Part shown: positions 61,738-64,000 of the stretch, piece by piece
How the letters are laid out: every line of letters starts with the position of its first letter
Position numbering within the stretch: position 1 is the first letter of the stretch
Source of the DNA: Streptococcus sanguinis
Lineage (GTDB): Bacteria; Bacillota; Bacilli; Lactobacillales; Streptococcaceae
Direction of reading: 5' to 3'
Length of the DNA: 64,000 nt
Assembly (NCBI RefSeq): GCF_013343115.1
Contig: NZ_CP054570.1
Span: 1,736,001 to 1,800,000, forward strand
Notes under the pieces: generated by a model
Database searches by the model: none
Seen by the model: the letters and a program-made list of their open reading frames with translations, nothing else
Told to the model about the DNA's origin: nothing
Made by a program: the position numbers and the translations under genes

Positions 61738-61768
61738 AGTATATACCATGACCTAAGGGGAGTGTCAA
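61738..61768 (-). promoter_or_regulatory. merR promoter with 19-base spacer
   Basis: Minus strand TTGACA (61763-61768), 19-base spacer CTCCCCTTAGGTCATGGTA, TATACT (61738-61743). The over-long spacer is the mark of MerR-activated promoters. Confidence 0.85.
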
Positions 61769-61819
61769 GTTTTTTAGAAATTTTTTAAACCTCTTTAAAG
61801 TTCCCAAAGCGGCTAGCAT

Positions 61820-62566
61820 TTATTTACGAGAAACCATAGCAATAAAGCCCAGTTTTTCTTGATTCTTTTGGAACATCTTAAACATCTTCATAAACTGGCC
61901 GTAGTTCTCTTTTTTAAGGGCATTGAAGCAGATTTTCAGTGTGCCACCCAGCCCTTCGTCATATATCATCCCTCGAAAGCTCATCAAGGTCATTTCGCCA
62001 ACAAAGGTGTCCACACGGTCAAAAGCGTGAGAACGTGCTAGCTGAATCCAAGATCCCTCGGTTAGAGGCCCCACATTGACATTAATCGCACTAGATAGCT
62101 CTTCTCGGACATTCTCATCTTTTTGCTTGAGCATGACGTCGTGGGTGAGGAGCACTCCACCTGGCTTCAGCACCCGGTAGTACTCATCCATACATTTGGC
62201 CTTCCCCTTATCCGTCTGCATGGTCAGCATGGCTTCATTGATAACAATATCAAAAGAATTGTCATCATAAGGCAGCTTCATGGCATTAGCCTGCTCAAAT
62301 GTGACGAGCTCACCAACACCAGCCTTGTCTCTATTAAGCTTAGCCTGAGCCAGCGCAGCCTTATCCAAATCAACTGCAGTAATCTGGCAGCCATATGTTT
62401 TAGCTAGCTCGATTGTTGTGGTCCCCATATTGCAGGCAACCTCTAGAACTTTCTTATCGCTGGAAAACTGCCCCTGCTCAATCAGCCAGTCGGTTGCCAG
62501 CTTACCACCGGGACGAAGGCGTTTCTTTCCTAATTTTGCTAAAAATTTATGACCTGCTTCTGCCAT
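61820..62566 (-). CDS. Class I SAM-dependent methyltransferase
   Basis: 248 residues. Motif I VLEVACNMGTTTIELAKTYGCQITAVDLDKAALAQAKLN, motif post-I/II EQANAMKLPYDDNSFDIVINEAMLTM, and motif III EYYRVLKPGGVLLTHDVML are clear. The Cys in VACNMG replaces the usual Gly-x-Gly (GxGxG), a variant seen in some small-molecule methyltransferases. The substrate is unknown. GGAGG precedes the ATG. It lies upstream of merR on the same strand; merR has its own promoter between them. Confidence 0.88.
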   Translation of the reverse strand: MAEAGHKFLAKLGKKRLRPGGKLATDWLIEQGQFSSDKKVLEVACNMGTTTIELAKTYGCQITAVDLDKAALAQAKLNRDKAGVGELVTFEQANAMKLPYDDNSFDIVINEAMLTMQTDKGKAKCMDEYYRVLKPGGVLLTHDVMLKQKDENVREELSSAINVNVGPLTEGSWIQLARSHAFDRVDTFVGEMTLMSFRGMIYDEGLGGTLKICFNALKKENYGQFMKMFKMFQKNQEKLGFIAMVSRK

Positions 62567-62647
62567 TTCCGAACCTCCATAATTTTGATTGCTTCCATTA
62601 TAGCATAAAATATTATATTTTCAGATAATTCTTAGAATTCAGCAAAA

Positions 62648-62680
62648 AAACAGACCGAATCGACCGATTCAATCTGTCTT
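62648..62680 (-). terminator. Terminator after azlD
   Basis: ACAGA-C-CGAATC / GATTC-AA-TCTGT with a short loop and seven T on the minus strand. Confidence 0.75.
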
Positions 62681-62688
62681 GTATCTCT

Positions 62689-63027
62689 TTACAAGCCAAG
62701 AAATCCCGCCAGATAGCGCAGCAAGGCTACCAAAACCACGCCAAATACAACAGTTGCAATTAAGTTCTTATACTTAAAAGCCACATAGCTAGTCGGAAAA
62801 ACGGCCATTAAATCCAGCCATTTAAAACTCGGCAGCTGACCTGTTTTAGCATTGGTGACACTGGATAGGATAAGGGCAAAGATTATGGAAACTGGCAGAT
62901 ATTTGAGGAAACGCTCCACCATAGGCGGAAGCCCCTTGTACTTGACTAGGATAAAGGGTAAAACCCGCGGAATCCAAGTGACTAGAGCTGACAAAAGAAT
63001 GGCCAGCAAAATATACTTACTTATCAT
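62689..63027 (-). CDS. azlD: Branched-chain amino acid exporter small subunit, AzlD type
   Basis: 112 residues with four hydrophobic segments (YILLAILLSALVTWIPRVLPFIL, YLPVSIIFALILSSV, LMAVFPTSYVAFKYKNLIATVVFGVVLVALLRYLAGFLGL). The motif TWIPRVLPFIL is typical of AzlD. With AzlC it exports branched-chain amino acids or analogues. The start lies inside the end of azlC (11-base overlap), so the two are translationally coupled. Confidence 0.9.
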   Translation of the reverse strand: MISKYILLAILLSALVTWIPRVLPFILVKYKGLPPMVERFLKYLPVSIIFALILSSVTNAKTGQLPSFKWLDLMAVFPTSYVAFKYKNLIATVVFGVVLVALLRYLAGFLGL

Positions 63028-63712
63028 CCAAGATCACCCCCACCGTACAGCCTAGCAAGGTTGCAAAAAGCACCGCTAGCGAATTTTGAAGTAGCATAGT
63101 TAGGACTAAGTAGGCAAGGCCCACCACGCCCAAGACGAAAAAGAGCTTCTTTATCTTGACCCGTCGCAGCATGATTGTAAACTGAGAAGAAAAAATGCCA
63201 ATAAACATGGCGACTAGGGCAAAGTCTAGGCCAAAGCTCTCAGGATTGGGCAGAAGGGCGCCGAGGGCAGTTCCTAAAATAGTACCCAAAATCCAAGAAG
63301 TATAACTCATGAAATTGTTACCCATCATCCAGCTAGCCGCAATCTCTTCTGTATGCACCTGCTCTCCCATCAAGACCCCATAAGATTCATCCGTCAAAAA
63401 AGAGCCAATGACAATGTTCTGAGCTAAGCTAGACTTACGAAAAAGAGTTGATGCATGCAGACAGAGCAAAAGATGCCGGATATTGATGAGAAAAACAGTC
63501 AGTGCGATGGCCAAAACCGGCGCCTGCTGGGCAAATAAACCAATCATAGCAAACTGGGCACTGCCGGCATAAACCAGAACACTCATCAACCCCATCTCCA
63601 AGGGATTCATATAAGGCGATGCCATGATGCCGCAGGCTAGACCAATCCCAATATAGCCCAGAGCCGTTGGCACCGCCGCTTGTGCCCCTTGTTTAAATGT
63701 CTGTCCGCGCAT
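63017..63712 (-). CDS. azlC: Branched-chain amino acid exporter large subunit, AzlC type
   Basis: 231 residues, five to six hydrophobic segments. Family motifs: AVPTALGYIGIGLACGIMASPYMNPLEMGLMSVLVYAGSAQFAMIGL, LINIRHLLLCLHASTLFRK, IGSFLTDESYGVLM and ALVAMFIGIFSSQFTIMLRR. Works with AzlD. AGGAGAAG precedes the ATG. It lies 9 bases after the tsaD stop, so tsaD-azlC-azlD may be one transcript. Confidence 0.92.
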   Translation of the reverse strand: MRGQTFKQGAQAAVPTALGYIGIGLACGIMASPYMNPLEMGLMSVLVYAGSAQFAMIGLFAQQAPVLAIALTVFLINIRHLLLCLHASTLFRKSSLAQNIVIGSFLTDESYGVLMGEQVHTEEIAASWMMGNNFMSYTSWILGTILGTALGALLPNPESFGLDFALVAMFIGIFSSQFTIMLRRVKIKKLFFVLGVVGLAYLVLTMLLQNSLAVLFATLLGCTVGVILDDK

Positions 63713-63721
63713 TCTTCTCCT

Positions 63722-64000
63722 TTACTCCATGGTTTCAAAAGCCAGACTTGGCTTAGCATTCAGGTCCAAACTGGCAAAATTCTCCTTGTTCCACTCACTG
63801 ACACTGGCATAGGCAATCATACCAGCATTGTCACCGCAGAGGCGAAGCGGTGGAATAATCACCTTAACATCCTGAATCTCAGCTGCCAAGCGTTCTCTCA
63901 GTCCTTGATTGGCCGCAACACCGCCCGCCACGACCAGAGTCTTGACTGGATATTTTTCCAGCGCTTTCTTAGTCTTGGCCATGAGAATATCCATGACCGC
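63722..64000 (-). CDS. tsaD: tRNA threonylcarbamoyladenosine synthase subunit TsaD (3' part)
   Basis: The frame is open to the window edge, so only the last ~92 residues are visible. They contain [52 protein letters not shown], the C-terminal ATPase/metal region of the Kae1/TsaD family (formerly O-sialoglycoprotein endopeptidase, Gcp). It transfers the threonylcarbamoyl group to A37 of ANN-reading tRNAs together with TsaB and TsaE. The last residues ([13 protein letters not shown]) are streptococcal in type. azlC follows after 9 bases. Confidence 0.95.
   Translation of the reverse strand, partial: AVMDILMAKTKKALEKYPVKTLVVAGGVAANQGLRERLAAEIQDVKVIIPPLRLCGDNAGMIAYASVSEWNKENFASLDLNAKPSLAFETME

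Overview
The window looks like a chromosomal segment of an oral Streptococcus, most likely of the sanguinis/gordonii group. This rests on family content and gene order: glpF-type aquaporin divergent from pepX, zapA-cvpA-mutS2 divergent from rnhC-lepB, dinB divergent from pflB, fused msrAB, the mevalonate pathway, and a glycine riboswitch in front of an AGCS symporter. No species call was verified by search. There are no tRNA, rRNA or CRISPR loci and no intact transposase or prophage gene.

Layout. 1-10 kb: the tail of a glycine-betaine binding protein, a large transglutaminase-like lipoprotein, a 6-phospho-beta-glucosidase with a divergent AraC regulator, a frameshifted membrane gene, a CapA-like protein, and a beta-glucoside PTS (EIIBCA) behind a BglG/LicT-type antiterminator site, terminator and cre. 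10-17 kb: an MTA/SAH-type deaminase, the methionine importer metQ-metN-metP, msrAB and pyrDA. 17-19.2 kb: gdhA under predicted GlnR and CodY boxes, then a GNAT gene and a second, decayed copy of the gdhA 3' end in front of the terminator. 19-30 kb: EXLDI protein, DUF2268 protease, DUF4352-like protein, MscS, sstT, AGCS symporter with glycine riboswitch, trxA, pepD, mutS2, cvpA, zapA. 30-39 kb: rnhC, lepB, recD2, then a TetR gene beside two CPBP membrane proteases and a small membrane protein that share a predicted operator, then dinB. 39-50 kb: pflB, a split ThrE-type exporter, mvaS-mvaA convergent with mvaK1-mvaD-mvaK2-fni, a serine hydrolase. 50-64 kb: cppA, a membrane protein of unknown role, aquaporin, pepX, a small lipoprotein, ebfC, a membrane glycerophosphodiesterase, rocS, a HI0933-type flavoprotein, a TipA-like MerR regulator, a methyltransferase, azlC-azlD and the 3' part of tsaD.

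How genes work together. The six mevalonate genes convert acetoacetyl-CoA plus acetyl-CoA to IPP/DMAPP from two convergent operons. MetQNP imports methionine, and the downstream deaminase and MsrAB may belong to sulfur-metabolite salvage and repair. BglP and the GH1 enzyme form a functional pair (uptake with phosphorylation, then hydrolysis) although the loci are separate. gdhA reads as a nitrogen-control node, with a GlnR site at the transcription start and CodY sites upstream. The most unusual structures are the gdhA tail remnant with its GNAT insert, the two-site TetR operator set around CPBP genes, an IS3-end mini-element inside a terminator, and a poly-G frameshift.
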